Shown here in pieces: positions 51,348 through 60,880 of a stretch of 64,000 nucleotides of DNA (position 1 is the first letter of the stretch; every line of letters starts with the position of its first letter). Below the pieces are notes generated by a model, which saw only the letters and a list, made by a program, of their open reading frames with translations, did not search any database and was not told the origin of the DNA. The position numbers and the translations under genes are program-made. This DNA is from Pontibacter mangrovi (lineage in GTDB: Bacteria; Bacteroidota; Bacteroidia; Cytophagales; Hymenobacteraceae). The stretch spans positions 1-64,000 of the forward strand of contig NZ_VFRQ01000009.1 in assembly GCF_006385705.1 (NCBI RefSeq), read 5' to 3'.

Positions 51348-52037
51348 ATGAATTGGTTTACTAAAACGTTTTCCAGTACAGTCGGGCGAAAGATCGTGAT
51401 GGCGGTAACGGGACTCTTCCTTTGCTCCTTTCTGGTAGTGCACCTGATCGGTAACCTGCAGTTGTTCCGCAACGACGGTGGAGAAGCCTTTAACCTCTAC
51501 TCCGATTTCATGGCCCATAACGGTGTGATCCGGTTTATGGAGATTATCCTGGTGCTGGGCTTTGTGTTCCATATCTACGATGCCCTTGTGCTAACCAGGC
51601 TAAATAAGGCTGCTCGCCCTATTGGTTACGTAAACAGCCACCCGGAAGAGAACAGCTCCTGGTCTTCCCGCAACATGGGTCTGCTGGGCACTGTGATCCT
51701 TGTTTTCCTCATCATCCACCTCTGGAACTTCTTCGTGCCGGCCCGCTTTGAGGCCAACGGCGGCCTGGAGCGGGTCATGATCGAAGACGTAGAGTATCAC
51801 AACTTGTACTCGGCTGTAGTGCTTGCGTTCCAAAACCCGATCTATGTGGCCATTTACGTGATCTCCATGATCGCCCTGGCCTATCACCTTATTCACGGCT
51901 TCCAGAGCGCCTTCCAGACCCTTGGCCTGGACCATAAGAAATATACGCCGTTTATCCAGAAGTTCGGTGTGGCCTTCTCCATTCTCGTGTGCCTTGGCTT
52001 TGCCATCATTCCGCTGTATTTCTTCTTCCTTGTGTAA
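51348..52037 (+). CDS. sdhC: Succinate dehydrogenase cytochrome b subunit
   Basis: A 229-residue five-helix membrane anchor of succinate dehydrogenase/fumarate reductase, di-haem type as in epsilonproteobacterial and Bacteroidota enzymes. It opens SSTVGRKIVMAVTGLFLCSFLVVHLIGNLQLF, with a haem-ligand histidine in VVHLIGN. Other histidines in LGFVFHIYDAL, IIHLWNFF and LAYHLIHGFQSAFQ complete the haem sites. It feeds electrons between succinate and menaquinone. First gene of sdhCAB with 22 bases to sdhA. Confidence 0.95.
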   Translation: MNWFTKTFSSTVGRKIVMAVTGLFLCSFLVVHLIGNLQLFRNDGGEAFNLYSDFMAHNGVIRFMEIILVLGFVFHIYDALVLTRLNKAARPIGYVNSHPEENSSWSSRNMGLLGTVILVFLIIHLWNFFVPARFEANGGLERVMIEDVEYHNLYSAVVLAFQNPIYVAIYVISMIALAYHLIHGFQSAFQTLGLDHKKYTPFIQKFGVAFSILVCLGFAIIPLYFFFLV

Positions 52038-52059
52038 TTAAAAGCTATCCATAGTTGCT

Positions 52060-53994
52060 ATGATATTAGAATCACAAATCCCTGGAGGCCCTTTAGCCGA
52101 GAAATGGGACAAGCATAAATTTGACGTGAAGCTGGTGAACCCGGCCAACAAGCGTAAGTATGATATCATTGTGGTGGGTACAGGCCTTGCCGGTGCCTCT
52201 GCCGCTGCCTCTTTCGGTGAGCTGGGCTACAACGTGAAAGCGTTCTGCTTCCAGGATTCCCCGCGCCGCGCCCACTCCATCGCGGCACAGGGTGGTATCA
52301 ACGCCGCCAAAAACTACCAGAACGACGGTGACTCTGTTTTCCGCCTGTTCTACGACACGATCAAGGGTGGTGACTACCGTGCCCGCGAGGCCAACGTGTA
52401 CCGCCTGGCGCAGGTGTCTGTCAACATCATCGACCAGTGCGTGGCGCAAGGTGTTCCTTTCGCGCGTGAGTACGGCGGCCTGCTGGCCAACCGCTCATTC
52501 GGTGGTGCGCAGGTGTCGCGTACGTTCTACGCCCGCGGCCAAACGGGACAGCAGCTGCTGCTGGGTGCCTACTCTGCCCTGAACCGCCAGATCGCTTACG
52601 GTAAGGTAAAAATGTACCCGCGCACCGAGATGCTGGACCTGGTGATGGTAGACGGCAAAGCACGCGGTATTGTGGTGCGTAACCTGATCACCGGTAAGAT
52701 CGAGTCGCACAGCGCGCATGCAGTGGTGCTGGCAACAGGCGGTTACGGCAACGTTTTCTACCTCTCTACCAACGCCATGGGCTCTAACGCCACGGCTGCC
52801 TGGAGAGCTTATAAGAAAGGTGCCCTGTTTGCTAACCCTTGCTTTACGCAGATTCACCCAACCTGTATCCCGGTTTCCGGCGATTACCAGTCTAAGCTGA
52901 CGCTGATGTCAGAATCACTGCGTAACGACGGCCGTGTGTGGGTGCCGAAGACAGTGGAGATTGCCCAGCGCCTGCGCAAAGGCGAGATCACTGTAAACGA
53001 TATCAAAGAAGAAGACCGTGATTACTACCTGGAGCGTAAGTACCCTGCCTTCGGTAACCTGGTGCCGCGCGACGTGGCTTCCCGTAACGCCAAGCTGGTG
53101 TGCGACGAAGGACGCGGCGTGGGAGCCTCTGGCCTGGCTGTATACCTCGACTTTGCTGACGCTATCAGACGTGACGGCCAGCCTGCTATCGCGGCTAAGT
53201 ATGGTAACCTCTTTGAGATGTATCAGAAGATCACCGATGAGAACCCGTACGAAAGACCAATGCGTATCTACCCTGCCGTTCACTATACCATGGGTGGCCT
53301 TTGGGTGGATTACAACCTGATGACCAACGTACCAGGCCTGTATGCTGCCGGCGAGGCAAACTTCTCTGACCACGGCGCCAACCGCCTGGGTGCTTCTGCC
53401 CTGATGCAGGGTCTGGCTGACGGTTACTTCGTGCTGCCCTATACCATTGGTGATTACCTGGCTAAAATGCCTTACGACAAAGTACCTGTGGATCACCCTG
53501 CTTTCGTGGAGGCGGAGCAAAACGTTATCTCTATCAACAACAAGCTGCTTTCCATCAACGGTAATCGCACGGTGGACGATTTCCATAAGGCACTTGGCCA
53601 CATTATGTGGGAATACTGCGGCATGGCCCGTAACGCCGAAGGCCTGCAGATTGCCAAGCAGGAAATCCGCAAGCTGCGCGACGAGTTCTGGCGCGACGTG
53701 AAAGTGGTGGGCGTGAACGAAGAGCTGAACATCACGCTGGAGAAAGCCAACCGCGTGGCCGACTTCCTGGAGCTGGGCGAACTGATGGTAGACGATGCGC
53801 TTAACAGAAACGAATCGTGCGGCGGTCACTTCCGGGAGGAGTACCAGACACCGGAGAACGAAGCCCTGCGCGACGACGAGAACTTTGCTTATGTGGCTGC
53901 CTGGGAGTTTACAGGCGTGGGCAACGAGCCGGTGCTGCACAAAGAAGAGCTCGAGTTCGAGAACGTGAAACTGACGCAGCGTAGTTATAAATAA
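52060..53994 (+). CDS. sdhA: Succinate dehydrogenase flavoprotein subunit
   Basis: The 644-residue catalytic subunit. The FAD-binding motif is [21 protein letters not shown] near residue 34, and the FAD-linking histidine lies in [14 protein letters not shown] near 75. The substrate site shows [10 protein letters not shown] and [10 protein letters not shown], followed by [23 protein letters not shown]. This longer form without SdhD is the usual Bacteroidota type. It transfers electrons to SdhB at the membrane. Confidence 0.97.
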   Translation: MILESQIPGGPLAEKWDKHKFDVKLVNPANKRKYDIIVVGTGLAGASAAASFGELGYNVKAFCFQDSPRRAHSIAAQGGINAAKNYQNDGDSVFRLFYDTIKGGDYRAREANVYRLAQVSVNIIDQCVAQGVPFAREYGGLLANRSFGGAQVSRTFYARGQTGQQLLLGAYSALNRQIAYGKVKMYPRTEMLDLVMVDGKARGIVVRNLITGKIESHSAHAVVLATGGYGNVFYLSTNAMGSNATAAWRAYKKGALFANPCFTQIHPTCIPVSGDYQSKLTLMSESLRNDGRVWVPKTVEIAQRLRKGEITVNDIKEEDRDYYLERKYPAFGNLVPRDVASRNAKLVCDEGRGVGASGLAVYLDFADAIRRDGQPAIAAKYGNLFEMYQKITDENPYERPMRIYPAVHYTMGGLWVDYNLMTNVPGLYAAGEANFSDHGANRLGASALMQGLADGYFVLPYTIGDYLAKMPYDKVPVDHPAFVEAEQNVISINNKLLSINGNRTVDDFHKALGHIMWEYCGMARNAEGLQIAKQEIRKLRDEFWRDVKVVGVNEELNITLEKANRVADFLELGELMVDDALNRNESCGGHFREEYQTPENEALRDDENFAYVAAWEFTGVGNEPVLHKEELEFENVKLTQRSYK

Positions 53995-54095
53995 TTGTTT
54001 GGTAATTAGAAATTCAAGATTAGAAAAGTGTTCAACATACAGAATCGGATCTAGTAATTTCTAATTCATAATTTATAATTTCTAATTAAAAAGAA
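53995..54095 (+). repeat. Inverted AT-rich repeats between sdhA and sdhB
   Basis: TAATTAGAAATT at 54003-54014 can pair with AATTTCTAATTA at 54077-54088 or with TAATTTCTAATT at 54055-54066. The gap of 101 bases is large for this operon, and alternative hairpins could affect sdhB expression or mRNA stability. Confidence 0.6.
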
Positions 54096-54878
54096 ATGGC
54101 TGGAAGTAATCCAAATGCTAAACCGATGGACCTTACGCTAAAGGTTTGGCGCCAAAAAGATAGAAATTCCGCAGGTCAGATGGTGACCTACCCTGTCAAG
54201 GGCATCTCTCCGGATATGTCTTTCCTGGAGATGATGGACGTACTGAACGAGGACCTGCTCCGCAAAGGCGAAGACCCAATTGCCTTTGACCACGACTGCC
54301 GCGAAGGCATTTGTGGTATGTGCAGTCTCTACATCAACGGTCGCCCTCACGGGCCGGAGCGTGGCACGACCACTTGCCAACTGCACATGCGCCACTTCAA
54401 AGACGGCGATACCATCACCATTGAGCCTTGGAGAGCTGCCGCTTTCCCGGTGCACAAAGATCTGGTAGTAGATCGTTCTGCCTTTGACCGCATTCAGCAG
54501 GCTGGCGGCTATGTGTCTGTTAACACTGGTGGTGTTCCGGATGCCAACGCTATTCCAATTCCGAAATCTATTGCTGACAAAGCCTTTGACGCCGCGACTT
54601 GTATTGGTTGCGGCGCTTGCGTAGCGGCCTGCAAAAACGCTTCTGCCATGCTGTTTGTCAGTGCTAAGGTTTCTCAGCTGGCCATGCTGCCGCAAGGACA
54701 GACAGAGCGCAAAACACGCGTGGAGAACATGGTGGCCCAGATGGATATTGAAGGATTCGGTTCCTGCACCAACACCGGAGCCTGCGCTGCTGAGTGTCCG
54801 GTGGGTATCTCCCTGGAGAACATCGACATGCTGAGACGCGAGTTTATTTACGCCAAGGCTACATCCGAGAGCTTGTAG
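54096..54878 (+). CDS. sdhB: Succinate dehydrogenase iron-sulfur subunit
   Basis: A 260-residue ferredoxin-type subunit. The 2Fe-2S cysteines are in [19 protein letters not shown] and TTCQLHM. The C-terminal cluster motifs are [16 protein letters not shown] and [17 protein letters not shown], which bind the 4Fe-4S and 3Fe-4S centres. It relays electrons from the flavin to the cytochrome b subunit. Last gene of the operon, with a terminator after it. Confidence 0.97.
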   Translation: MAGSNPNAKPMDLTLKVWRQKDRNSAGQMVTYPVKGISPDMSFLEMMDVLNEDLLRKGEDPIAFDHDCREGICGMCSLYINGRPHGPERGTTTCQLHMRHFKDGDTITIEPWRAAAFPVHKDLVVDRSAFDRIQQAGGYVSVNTGGVPDANAIPIPKSIADKAFDAATCIGCGACVAACKNASAMLFVSAKVSQLAMLPQGQTERKTRVENMVAQMDIEGFGSCTNTGACAAECPVGISLENIDMLRREFIYAKATSESL

Positions 54879-54898
54879 CGAAAGCGCTATTTAAGTAT

Positions 54899-54932
54899 AA
54901 AAAGGCGAGGCAGCTACTGCGCTCGCCTTTTT
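54899..54932 (+). terminator. Terminator of sdhCAB
   Basis: AAAAAGGCGAG (54899-54909) pairs with CTCGCCTTTTT (54922-54932). AAGTATA stands at its 5' edge. Confidence 0.88.
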
Positions 54933-55041
54933 AGTTTTTAAGAGGATCAAGCAGTTTATTAAAACGAAATTAAACTAACAGCACAGGAGCGGGTTAAATA
55001 AAAAAAGAACCGACTTAAGGTTATTGAAACAAGAAAAAAGT

Positions 55042-55566
55042 ATGATCACACTGATATCGGGTACCAACAGGCCCGCATCTAATTCCAGAGCTATTGTAAA
55101 CCTTTATGCTAATATGCTGCAAGAGCGGGGCATGCCCTCCCAAATACTGGACCTTGCAGACTTACCGGCCGATTTCACCCAGTCTGCCCTGTATGACAAC
55201 ACCGGTAAAAACGAGGCCTTCAACAAGCTTTCTGCCATGGTTGCCAACTCAGACAAGTTCGTTTTTGTGGTGCCGGAGTATAACTCATCCTTTCCGGGGG
55301 TGTTGAAGGCCTTTATCGACGGCTTGGATTACCCCTATACTTTTAAAGACAAAAAAGGGGCTTTGATCGGTCTTTCCTCAGGCATGCAAGGCAGTGGCCT
55401 GGCACTTAGCCACCTTTCTGACATACTGAATTACCTAGGCATGCACCTGATGGCCATGCGCCTGAAACTGGCCCACATCGAAAAGAACTTTAACGGCAGC
55501 CAACTCAGCAATAAGCTATACCAGGAGCTTTTAGAGCAGCACGTAGAACAGTTTTTAAAGTTTTAG
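55042..55566 (+). CDS. NADPH-dependent FMN reductase
   Basis: A 174-residue flavodoxin-like reductase. The FMN phosphate loop is SGTNRPASNSRAI at the N terminus, and VVPEYNSSFPGVLKAFIDGLD is the family's second signature. A TTG at 55024 would add six residues, but ATG 55042 has AAAAAAG upstream and begins the first strand directly. Probable quinone, chromate or azo substrate reductase; no specific substrate can be named. Confidence 0.88.
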   Translation: MITLISGTNRPASNSRAIVNLYANMLQERGMPSQILDLADLPADFTQSALYDNTGKNEAFNKLSAMVANSDKFVFVVPEYNSSFPGVLKAFIDGLDYPYTFKDKKGALIGLSSGMQGSGLALSHLSDILNYLGMHLMAMRLKLAHIEKNFNGSQLSNKLYQELLEQHVEQFLKF

Positions 55567-55642
55567 TCTCTCATCAGGAAGTATAATACCATCATCAGAT
55601 CAGTTGTGCGCGCATGAACTTTACAACTTAAAGGCAGCCTCA

Positions 55643-55679
55643 CCCCACCCCTAAAAAGCTACGCTCGCTAGGGATGGGG
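55643..55679. repeat. Imperfect palindrome in the gap after the FMN reductase
   Basis: CCCCACCCCTA (55643-55653) pairs with TAGGGATGGGG (55669-55679), one mismatch. Its loop contains GCTACGCTCGC. It could be another intergenic repetitive palindrome. Confidence 0.5.
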
Positions 55680-55746
55680 CTAGTCCAGAAGGGGAATAGG
55701 CCTGTAGATACAAAAATTCTGGTGCGCACCGATCAACTGGTAGTAG

Positions 55747-55806
55747 TATAAAGTATAAAAAAACAGGCCGCAGAAATCTGCGGCCTGTTTTTTTATACTT
55801 TATACT
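55747..55806. terminator. Bidirectional terminator based on AAAGTATA
   Basis: The stem runs from AAAGTATAAAAAAACAGGCC and GCAGA to TCTGC and GGCCTGTTTTTTTATACTTT. It ends the ftsZ transcript on the minus strand and reads through the octamer on both arms. Confidence 0.9.
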
Positions 55807-55818
55807 TCAGGGGTCAGC

Positions 55819-57378
55819 TTAGTCCACATTATCGTGCAGGAAGCGGTTGTCGCCCAAAATCTCGTTGTCGTCGTTCAGGTTGAAGCGGGAGATGTTGCGC
55901 TCAGAAGAGTGCGCTACTCTGTCCAGGGCCACGTTTCGACGTAGGTAAGCAGGCACCTCCAATTTCTCTTTCATGGCCTCAGAAGTTGTTTCAGAGCTCA
56001 GCATACGCAGGCGCTCACGGCGCTCCTCAGCCAGGCGGCGCATACGCTCGCGCTCCTCTTCCGCTTTACGCTGCTGCTCTGCTTCACGCTCCTCACGGGC
56101 AGCCTCCTCGCGGTAGTTGTTCTGGAAGCTATCGTTTTGAGAGCTGCCGTCCAGCTCGAACACAATGCGCTGTGGCTGTGGCTGCACAGGTTGCTGCTGC
56201 TCTACACGGCGAGGCGCATTGTTTTCGTAGTCCGTCTGCTGCGGGGCAGCAGGCTTTGGCGTAGCCACTGGCGCAGGCGCAACAGGCTTCGGCACGAAGT
56301 TGGCAACTTCAGGGGCTACCTCTGGTTTAGCTGGCTCAGCTACTTCAATTTTTTTTTGGCTATCCAGGTCAAACACCGTCTTCTTTGGCTCAATAATGCT
56401 CTCCGCGTCGCTGGCAAAACCTGTAGCGATAACCGTTACACGGATGCTCTGGCCCAACGATGCATCAATACCGTGACCGAAGATAACTTCAGCCTCCTGG
56501 CCAGCCTTGTCCTGGATATACTCTGTGATTTCAGTCAATTCATCCATTTCCAGTTCAGCCTGCTCCCCTGACATGATAGAAAGCAGAATCTTCTGAGCAC
56601 CGTGGATGTCAGTATTGTTAAGCAACGGAGAAGAAAGCGCCTCTTCGGCGGCACGCAGGGCACGGCCCTCGCCCTCTGTTGTAGCAGAACCCATCACTGC
56701 TGCACCAGAATCTTTCATCACAGTTTTAACGTCCTCAAAGTCCACGTTCACCTCAGCAGTAACGGTGATAATCTCAGCGATAGACTTTGCGGCAGTTGTC
56801 AGCACATTGTCGGCTTTGGCAAATGCCTCGCGGATGGTCAGATTGCCGAACATCTCGCGCAGCTTGTCGTTCAGGATCACAAGAATCGTGTCGCAATTCT
56901 CGCTTAGTTCCTTCACGCCGTTCTCGGCTGCGGCCTTTTTCTTTCTTCCTTCAAAGGCGAACGGGGCTGTAACGATGCCCACTGTCAGAATGCCCAGTTC
57001 TTTGGCAACCCTGGCAATAACAGGAGCCGCGCCGGTACCGGTACCGCCTCCCATACCAGCTGTGATGAACACCATTTTGGTATCGTTGCTCAGCATCTCA
57101 CGAATCTCCTCCTTGCTCTCCAGGGCGGCCTGTTTACCTTTTTCAGGGTTGGCACCGGCACCAAGTCCTTCGGTCAGGTTTTCACCTATCTGCAGCCTGT
57201 TTGGCACAGCAGCGCTCTGCAGCGCCTGCGCATCGGTATTACAGATCACAAACTCTACGTCCTTGATTCCCTGGCTATACATGTGGTTAACGGCATTGCT
57301 GCCACCACCTCCCACGCCTATCACCTTAATGATGGACTTACCGCCGGTAGGTAAGTCAAATGCATATGCTGATGTCAT
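55819..57378 (-). CDS. ftsZ: Cell division GTPase FtsZ
   Basis: A 519-residue tubulin homologue forming the division ring. The nucleotide-binding start is IKVIGVGGGGSNAVNHM, the tubulin signature GGGTGTGAAPVIA, and the T7 loop NVDFEDVKTVMKDSGAAVMG. Residues about 325-500 are an unusually long linker rich in Pro, Gln, Glu and Arg (QQPVQPQPQRI and a charged Glu/Arg helix), typical of Bacteroidota. A conserved-looking tail LEVPAYLRRNVAL may contact FtsA. Last gene of the dcw cluster. Confidence 0.97.
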   Translation of the reverse strand: MTSAYAFDLPTGGKSIIKVIGVGGGGSNAVNHMYSQGIKDVEFVICNTDAQALQSAAVPNRLQIGENLTEGLGAGANPEKGKQAALESKEEIREMLSNDTKMVFITAGMGGGTGTGAAPVIARVAKELGILTVGIVTAPFAFEGRKKKAAAENGVKELSENCDTILVILNDKLREMFGNLTIREAFAKADNVLTTAAKSIAEIITVTAEVNVDFEDVKTVMKDSGAAVMGSATTEGEGRALRAAEEALSSPLLNNTDIHGAQKILLSIMSGEQAELEMDELTEITEYIQDKAGQEAEVIFGHGIDASLGQSIRVTVIATGFASDAESIIEPKKTVFDLDSQKKIEVAEPAKPEVAPEVANFVPKPVAPAPVATPKPAAPQQTDYENNAPRRVEQQQPVQPQPQRIVFELDGSSQNDSFQNNYREEAAREEREAEQQRKAEEERERMRRLAEERRERLRMLSSETTSEAMKEKLEVPAYLRRNVALDRVAHSSERNISRFNLNDDNEILGDNRFLHDNVD

Positions 57379-57418
57379 ACTAATTTCTCCTGCTTATTAA
57401 TGGGTTGATAAGTTCTTT

Positions 57419-58711
57419 TTAGTCTATGTCGTCTGATAGGAAGCCTTTGATCTTCTGCAGCAGACCCCCTCCGTTGTTTCCGGAAGGATTTCTCGTTTCT
57501 GCGGCCGGTTTGTTATACACCTGTTCCTCTACGTTGTTGTAGCGCTCCACCCGCTGGTCCAGCGGCTGGTAACCTGCCAGCACAAGGCCTACGCTGGTCG
57601 CGTACATCGGGCCTTTCACGGCATCTACCTTCGATCTGCCCAGGTGCTCGTTCGGGTAGCCAATGCGGGTATCCATGCCAGTGATGTACTCCACGAGTTG
57701 CACCAGGTTCTGCAGTTGTGCCCCCCCGCCGGTTATCACGATGCCGCCGGCCAGGCTGTTCGCGTAGCCTGAGCGCACGATCTCAGCGTATACCAGCTCC
57801 ACGATCTCCTCCATTCTAGCCTCAATGATATAAGCCAGGTTCTTAATAGAGATTTCCTTCGGTGTGCGGTCGCGCAGCCCGGGAATAGAAACGATCTCGT
57901 TCTCGGAAGCCTCATCGGCTATGGCACGGCCAAACTTCACTTTCAGCTGCTCGGCCTGGTTCTGCATCACCATGCACCCCTGCTTTATGTCGGAGGTGAT
58001 AATATTGCCTCCAAAAGGAAGAACTGCCGTATGGCGGATAATATTGTCTTTGAATATGGCCAGATCCGTTGTGCCGCCGCCAATATCGACTAGCGCCACG
58101 CCCGCTTCCTTCTCCTCATCGCTCAGAACCGACATGCTGGAAGCCAGCGGCTCCAGGATCAGCTGTTCCACTTCCAGGCCGGCACGCGCCACGCATTTGT
58201 TAATGTTGTTGATGGCGTTAGACTGGGCCGTGATGATATGGAAATTGCCTTCCAGGCGTACGCCGGACATGCCCACCGGGTCCACAATCCCTTCTTCATA
58301 GTCCACTTTATACTCCTGCGGCATCACATGGATGATCTCGCTTCCGGGAGGCGTCACCAGACGGTACATATCGTTGGTCAGGCGGTTTACGTCCTCCACC
58401 GTTATTTCGTCGTCAGTCACCTGGCGCGTGATGCTGCCATTGTGCTGCAGGCTCTTGATATGCTGCCCTGCAATGCCCACGTTTACCACGCCGATGTTAA
58501 TCTTGGCCTGCTCCTCTGCCTGGCTAATCGCTTTCTTGATCGCTTCCACCGTCTTGTCGATATTGCTCACAATGCCACGTACCACTCCCTCCGACACCGC
58601 TTTGCCCATGCCCAATACCTCGAGCTTGCCAAACTCGTTTCTCCGACCTACAAGTGCGCAAACCTTGGTTGTCCCAATATCCAAGCCTACTACTATTTTG
58701 TCGTTCTGCAT
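57419..58711 (-). CDS. ftsA: Cell division protein FtsA
   Basis: A 430-residue actin-like membrane tether for FtsZ. It begins MQNDKIVVGLDIGTTKVCAL; ATG 58711 is preferred because an in-frame start at 58732 would overlap ftsQ. The ATP site shows ALVDIGGGTTDLAIF and IVITGGGAQLQNLVQL. The SHS2/1C region (QHIKSLQHNGSITRQ) is present. The C terminus ends LLQKIKGFLSDDID, an amphipathic helix for membrane attachment. Confidence 0.95.
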   Translation of the reverse strand: MQNDKIVVGLDIGTTKVCALVGRRNEFGKLEVLGMGKAVSEGVVRGIVSNIDKTVEAIKKAISQAEEQAKINIGVVNVGIAGQHIKSLQHNGSITRQVTDDEITVEDVNRLTNDMYRLVTPPGSEIIHVMPQEYKVDYEEGIVDPVGMSGVRLEGNFHIITAQSNAINNINKCVARAGLEVEQLILEPLASSMSVLSDEEKEAGVALVDIGGGTTDLAIFKDNIIRHTAVLPFGGNIITSDIKQGCMVMQNQAEQLKVKFGRAIADEASENEIVSIPGLRDRTPKEISIKNLAYIIEARMEEIVELVYAEIVRSGYANSLAGGIVITGGGAQLQNLVQLVEYITGMDTRIGYPNEHLGRSKVDAVKGPMYATSVGLVLAGYQPLDQRVERYNNVEEQVYNKPAAETRNPSGNNGGGLLQKIKGFLSDDID

Positions 58712-58722
58712 ATCTTTGTCTG

Positions 58723-59484
58723 TTATTCGCAAATAATCTGATCTTCAAACTCTACGTTTACCCTTTTGTAGCGCTCCCAGCCCATGGTGGGCAGCACCTC
58801 CTTATAGAGTATCGCTAATTTCTTAAACTTTTTCTCCACGTTTACAGGCTTCCCGAACTCAATTGTCTGGTCGCCTACCTGTGGCAGAAAAGCTACCTTG
58901 CCTTTGCCATCTATGTGCATCTGTGCAAGTTGGGCCTTCCAAAACTCGTCGTTCTCGATGAACTGGAGCAAAGAAAGGTAAGCCTGGCCCAGGGAATCTT
59001 TAAAGAACCCTTTGTCAGTTGATTGTATGAGAGCTGACTTAGTTATCGGGATTACACGAGCTGTGTACCTGTCGGAGAGCGGAAGTATGTTCCCCTCGGC
59101 ATCGATGTATACATCTTGATCTGGTCGTATAATTCTAGCAATAGGCCTGTTCTGTTTTACAAATACCTGGATGTTGCCGTCTAACCCTCTGTAAACCTCT
59201 GCATCTTTTACAAATTTATGCGATTCAATGCGTTTTTCAAGGTTTTTAAGGTCAATGTTGGCATTGGGTAAGCCTTCGAGTTTTCGCTCACCCTGACGTG
59301 TTAGCAAACCCCTTACTTCTTTATCCCCAATAAAGTAATTGTTGTACTCATTATCAATATTTATTGTCACTTTTTCACAGATTTTTTCATTCTGTCGAGA
59401 AGAAGCGAAACCTGCAAGGGCACCAACTGATAAGATGCTACAACCTGCAAAAATTAAAGATTTTATTCTACTATTCAAGCCCAT
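58723..59484 (-). CDS. ftsQ: Cell division protein FtsQ-like
   Basis: A 253-residue bitopic protein. One membrane helix near residues 10-28 (SLIFAGCSILSVGALAGF) is followed by a POTRA-like region (IDLKNLEKRIESHKFVKDAEV, IQVFVKQNRPIARII) and the FtsQ beta domain (DVYIDAEGNILPLS). It is shorter and less conserved than enterobacterial FtsQ, but its place between murC and ftsA fixes the identity. It overlaps the murC stop region by 14 bases. Confidence 0.85.
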   Translation of the reverse strand: MGLNSRIKSLIFAGCSILSVGALAGFASSRQNEKICEKVTINIDNEYNNYFIGDKEVRGLLTRQGERKLEGLPNANIDLKNLEKRIESHKFVKDAEVYRGLDGNIQVFVKQNRPIARIIRPDQDVYIDAEGNILPLSDRYTARVIPITKSALIQSTDKGFFKDSLGQAYLSLLQFIENDEFWKAQLAQMHIDGKGKVAFLPQVGDQTIEFGKPVNVEKKFKKLAILYKEVLPTMGWERYKRVNVEFEDQIICE

Positions 59485-60880
59485 ATCTGTTATTTTCTAA
59501 AAAATTTCTGATAGGCTTCACCAGCGTATCAATGTCGCCGGCGCCAACAGTAGCCAGCACATCAAAATCGCCGTTTTTAAGCAGATTTTCCACGATTTCC
59601 TCTTTGTGCATTAATTCTTTTACAGGGCAGTTGGCCTGCTCCAGAATCATGTGGGAGGTAACGCCCGGCAGCGGCTTTTCGCGGGCCGGGTAAATATCCA
59701 GCAGCACCAGCTCGTCCGCCTTGCTCAGGCTCTCGGCAAACTCCGCGGCAAAGTCGCGGGTGCGTGTGAACAGGTGCGGCTGAAATATCACTTTTATGCG
59801 CTTGCTCGGGTACAGTGCCCGCAGCGACTCCATAAAGGCGTCAATCTCCTTTGGGTGATGCGCGTAATCATCGATGTATACTTTTCCGCCAGCCTCATAC
59901 ACAAACTCAAACCGGCGCTTCACTCCTGTAAAGGCCTCCACGCCCGCCTTAATACCAGGGGCCGACACCTGCAGCGCCTGCGCCGCCAGGATGGCAGCGA
60001 GTGTATTTTCCACATTATGGAAACCCGGCACCCCCAGCCGCAGCCCAGCTATGTTTCCGAACGGGCTCACCGCATCAAACTCAAACCAGTGCCCGTTTAC
60101 CTGCAGCTGCTGCACATGGGCATCTCCGCTCTTCAGGCTATACTTATATACCTGCACTCCGGGCTGCACCTGCTCTGCCAAACGGGCATCAGTCAGCTCA
60201 TGCAAAAACAGGAAACCGCCCGGCTTTACCTGACTGATAAACCGTTGGAATGTACGGATCATCTCTTCCTTGTCGCCATAGATATCCAGGTGGTCTGGGT
60301 CTGCGGAAGTGACGATGGCAATTTCCGGGAAAAGCGTCAGGAAGGAACGGTCATACTCATCGGCCTCCACAACCACTACTTCATGCTCTGTCTCTCCCTT
60401 GCCTATCAGCAGGTTTGAGTTCAGGTTGGTGGCGATGCCGCCCAAAAAGGCAGAGCACGCCACTCCGGCGTGGTGCAGCAAGTGCGCCACGATGCTGGAA
60501 GTTGTCGTTTTGCCATGCGTGCCCGCCACTGCCACCGTGTAAGCGGAGGCCGTGATGATACCCAGCACCTCCGAGCGTTTCTTTATCGTATAGCCCTGCT
60601 CTTTCAGGTAAGCCCACTCGCTGTGCTCGGCAGGTATGGCCGGCGTGAGCACTACCAGCGTTTGGTCTTTGTGCTGGAGCACTTCCTGTGGCAGGTGCGC
60701 CACGTCGTCCTCATAGTGCACAGCGATCCCCTCCTGCTCCAGTGCCTGGGTCAGCGCGGTGCGGGTTTTGTCGTAGCCCCACACCGGAAAACCTTTGGCC
60801 CTGAACCAGCGGGCAAGGGCGCTCATGCCGATGCCGCCAATGCCGAGGAAGTAGATATAGCTGTAGTCCTCCAGTTTCAC
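59471..60880 (-). CDS. murC: UDP-N-acetylmuramate-L-alanine ligase
   Basis: A 469-residue Mur ligase that adds L-Ala to UDP-MurNAc. The N-terminal YFLGIGGIGMSALARWF is the UDP-binding motif. AVAGTHGKTTTSSIVAHLL is the ATP loop, EADEYDRSFL the Mg site, and YIDDYAHHPKEIDAF the C-terminal signature specific to MurC. It overlaps murG by four bases. Confidence 0.96.
   Translation of the reverse strand: MKLEDYSYIYFLGIGGIGMSALARWFRAKGFPVWGYDKTRTALTQALEQEGIAVHYEDDVAHLPQEVLQHKDQTLVVLTPAIPAEHSEWAYLKEQGYTIKKRSEVLGIITASAYTVAVAGTHGKTTTSSIVAHLLHHAGVACSAFLGGIATNLNSNLLIGKGETEHEVVVVEADEYDRSFLTLFPEIAIVTSADPDHLDIYGDKEEMIRTFQRFISQVKPGGFLFLHELTDARLAEQVQPGVQVYKYSLKSGDAHVQQLQVNGHWFEFDAVSPFGNIAGLRLGVPGFHNVENTLAAILAAQALQVSAPGIKAGVEAFTGVKRRFEFVYEAGGKVYIDDYAHHPKEIDAFMESLRALYPSKRIKVIFQPHLFTRTRDFAAEFAESLSKADELVLLDIYPAREKPLPGVTSHMILEQANCPVKELMHKEEIVENLLKNGDFDVLATVGAGDIDTLVKPIRNFLENNRYGLE

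Noticed and set aside
52915..53940. A 341-codon minus-strand frame opposite sdhA
   Set aside because: It is the antisense shadow of a highly conserved gene and has no recognisable domain.
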